From contig JAPJBO010000012.1 of the NCBI GenBank assembly GCA_030068145.1, forward strand, positions 186,001 through 250,000: DNA of 64,000 nucleotides, in the 5' to 3' direction. The notes below the pieces were generated by a model. It searched no databases. It was given only the letters and a program-made list of their open reading frames with translations, and was not told where the DNA came from. Shown here one piece after another: positions 61,666 to 64,000 of this stretch. The position numbers were made by a program, and so were the translations under genes. Numbering within the stretch: the stretch's first letter is position 1; every line of letters starts with the position of its first letter. The DNA is from Diplonema papillatum. Taxonomy: Eukaryota > Euglenozoa > Diplonemea > Diplonemida > Diplonemidae.

Positions 61666-64000
61666 TCAAAAGAAACCCCGTATCGTGTTGCATACAAGGA
61701 CGCTCCAGCTGAACAGAGCCGCCGCGAGGGCGATTAAGAAGAGCGACACGATCCGTGTGACGACCTCGACCACAAGGATCTGGTACGTCGACGAGATGTG
61801 CACAATCGGGCCGTGGCGTATGGGCGTGACCTGCAGCACCTCGCCGAGGGCGCGCACCAAGGCTCCGAGCACGACGCCGCTGACTGCGACGGCCTTGGCG
61901 GGGGCGCCCTGCGCCGGCTTGTAGAAGCACAGCAAAAACGCGACGGACGCCACGATGAGCACGCTGCCCATGATGGCCACGGTCAGGTTGGCCCGGGTGA
62001 TGGGATGCCCGGGGTAGTCCGGCGCGTTGTCCATGCCGATCAGTGTGGCCAGAGGCAGTGCGGTGCCTTCGAACACGGCGTCGACGCCGACTGTGCCCAG
62101 CATGACATTCGCCAGCTTCCGCAGCTGCGTCGGCCGGCGCTCCGACGCAATCTTTGCGAACGCGAACGGAAGCGCGAGCGTCACGCCGATCACGCACAGC
62201 TCCTTCAACCGAAAATACGCCCACCCGTCGTGCCAGACGCACTTCGCCACGAACGTCTTGCTCTGCAAGCGCATGTTGCAGTACGTCGACGACAGCTTCG
62301 GCAGGATCGGGACGTCCCAAGTCTCCAGGAGCTCGTCCGTCTCCACGGCGGCGCGCACAAATCCTGCGAGCAGCACCAGGCCTGCAAAGCCCTTCGTTGT
62401 GCAGGCTGTGTGGGCGGGGGGGCAAATGTTTCTTGGGTTTGAAGAGCGCGTGGTGCTTGCACCACTGAGGCCAGGTTATTTAACCGCGGATTTAGTGAAG
62501 GATTGTTCAGGAAACGGTCGTGAGCGAAACCCGACCAGGTAACGACCATTTCACTGTCTTCTTTGTTTTATGATGCGAACATCACGAGGTGCTGTCCGAA
62601 GACACCGCCCACGTGAGCACTGTTAAGCATTGAGTTCTTTTAAGTACATGAACCACATGGATTAGCACGCACTGGTTGCCAGATACTCCCGTAGCACCTA
62701 TTCACGGGCTTGCAGGGGTAAAAAGGAAGCCCGGTAGGGAGAGTGGTGGGTTTGGGAAGCTTTGTAGCGAGGAATCTTGTCCCTCTCATATCTGTTTGAT
62801 GCTAGCATCATGGGGGCATCATGGGGGAGAAAGCACCATGTAGGGCGGAAAATCTTAGTTTTGTGTTTGGCAGGACACTGCCTCTCATGCATGTTTGATG
62901 CTAGCCTCAAGTCTTCTTCGAAGAAAATGTAAAATAAGGTGGAGGAGTTAACTACGAACACCCGCACATCCAGTGTGCCACCCGCGCAAATTTAGGGATG
63001 GCGCGACTCATGTTTATACAACAACGAGAGAAGTGCAACGTTGCTAACTGTTGCCCCTCTCTCTGACGGATGGCGCGACTCATGTTTATACAACAACGAG
63101 AGAAGTGCAACGTTGCTAACTGTTGCCCCTCTCTCTGACGGATGGCGCGACTCATGTTTATACAACAACGAGAGAAGTGCAACGTTGCTAACTGTTGCCC
63201 CTCTCTCTGACGGATGGCGCGACTCATGTTTATACAACAACGAGAGAAGTGCAACGTTGCTAACTGTTGCCCCTCTCTCTGACGGATGGCGCGACTCATG
63301 TTTATACAACAACGAGAGAAGTGCAACGTTGCTAACTGTTGCCCCTCTCTCTGACGGATGGCGCGACTCATGTTTATACAACAACGAGAGAAGTGCAACG
63401 TTGCTAACTGTTGCCCCTCTCTCTGACGGATGGCGCGACTCATGTTTATACAACAACGAGAGAAGTGCAACGTTGCTAACAACGTTGCTAACAACGTTGC
63501 TAACTGTTGCCCCTCTCTCTGACACGAGTCAGCAACCTACGCTATTGTCCTCGCCCTCGCAACTTGGCACGTCATCTGTCGTCAGCGAAGTGCAAAGCTG
63601 AAAGACAGCCGTGCGGTCTGTGTGCCGTGAATACTCAAGGGATTGTGTACAAAGCTTCCCGAAGGGAACAGCGAACGACGGCATACATCTTCGGTTCAGC
63701 ACCGAAACGTAGGCGCAAGTTGCCATGAGAACCATCTGCGAGCAGCACGCGACGGCTTTCGTGATGAGCGTCGACATCGGGATGATCCTCCGCTGGTTGG
63801 AGGGCACGGAAAGAGAGACGGAGGCGGCTTCGATTGCGAGGGCAAACGCGCACAGCAGCACCGCCGCGTGGTAGTAGGATTGCTTGATGGACAGCTTGGA
63901 GGGAAGCCGGTACCGCTGGTTCGCGGAGCTGAGCTGGTACGCCGGGTAAGAGTTGGCGTAGCCTGCGCTGGACACGCTGTAAGGAGGCGTCCGGGGCTCA
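61666..64000 (-). CDS. multi-pass membrane protein, 3' two exons (5' end off window)
   Basis: Exon from beyond 64000 to 63687, then donor AAGAT|GTATGC. The last exon, 62405-61666, follows acceptor gcccacacag, and the phases agree (1 + 2 bases). The visible part starts with Tyr/Ser-rich sequence, then hydrophobic segments: one near YYHAAVLLCAFALAIEAASV, one around ITKAVACCSQMVLMATCAYV, one across the junction (GFAGLVLLAGFV). In the last exon follow LCVIGVTLALPFAFAK, VAIMGSVLIVASVAFLLCF, AVAVSGVVLGALV and VVTRIVSLFLIALAAALF. That makes about seven membrane segments. TGA at 61666-61668. Family not recognised. The stop codon is directly followed by the tail of a spliced-leader-like repeat, so the 3' UTR is repeat-derived. 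The intron holds a 72-bp tandem array. Confidence 0.7.
62412..62740 (+). repeat. dispersed repeat, copy 2
   Basis: Same family as 55818-56110. Its edge lies 6 bp from the acceptor of the last exon (62405), so this repeat appears to supply part of the acceptor's pyrimidine tract. Confidence 0.8.
62995..63530. repeat. 72-bp tandem repeat, 7 copies
   Basis: Unit of 72 bp starting ggatggcgcgactcatgttt and ending ctctctctgac. Copies are essentially identical; the last has a tripled aacgttgctaac. A multiple-of-three unit keeps several frames open on both strands, but the array sits between two exons joined by good splice sites, so it is intronic. Confidence 0.95.

Noticed and set aside
63041..63601. 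Open frames of about 180 codons across the 72-bp array
   Set aside because: Frames are open on both strands because the unit is a multiple of three without stops; the array is intronic.

Overview
This is nuclear DNA of a protist, most likely a euglenozoan and within that group most likely a diplonemid. The evidence is as follows. Genes are split by conventional GT-AG introns, with donors mostly GTATG or GTGTG. Every gene I can support lies on the minus strand, as expected for long one-direction transcription units. Divergent 18S rRNA pieces are scattered through the window, including one whose 3'-end context (near 18196-18370) looks euglenozoan. A repeat family has a fold resembling spliced-leader RNA. 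The genus is inference; the eukaryotic intron-exon structure is seen directly. Exons are GC-rich, while the spaces between them are filled with repeats and element relics.

Layout, left to right (all genes minus strand). 460-5363: five exons of a gene with an EB1-like calponin-homology (CH) domain, three SH3-like modules and a coiled coil; its 3' end probably lies beyond the left edge. 9104-11725: an intronless paralogue with the same CH-module-module-coiled-coil plan, followed on its 5' side by two broken copies of its own start and a 5-bp microsatellite. 12.6-28 kb: no convincing gene; satellites, dispersed repeats, an 18S fragment, a plus-strand pseudogene and MITEs. 28969-36368: a six-exon RhoGEF (DH-PH) gene with an MGCC lipidation-type N-terminus and possibly a seventh exon at 27820-27966. 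36.4-39.7 kb: repeats and an 18S 5'-region fragment. 39711-42233: a coiled-coil gene whose last exon segment is tandemly triplicated and whose first visible exon is duplicated and frameshifted. 43049-45958: low-complexity exons, one with a half LIM zinc finger; these may belong to the same gene as the coiled-coil exon. 46947-47606: a Maf-family nucleotide pyrophosphatase. 47899-51300: a large protein with 64-residue repeats and a C-terminal endonuclease/exonuclease/phosphatase domain. 53.5-59.6 kb: repeats only. 59591-61256: a transposon-like element with about 430-bp terminal inverted repeats and a small frameshifted basic ORF. 61666-64000: the 3' part of a multi-pass membrane protein gene.

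Several genes fit a cytoskeleton and signalling theme (two EB1-CH-like proteins, a RhoGEF, a LIM fragment and coiled-coil proteins), but I see no operon-like functional set. The strongest outstanding signals are the CH/SH3-like paralogue pair, the spliced-leader-like repeat, the shattered 18S rRNA, the inverted-repeat transposon and the unusual EEP-domain protein.
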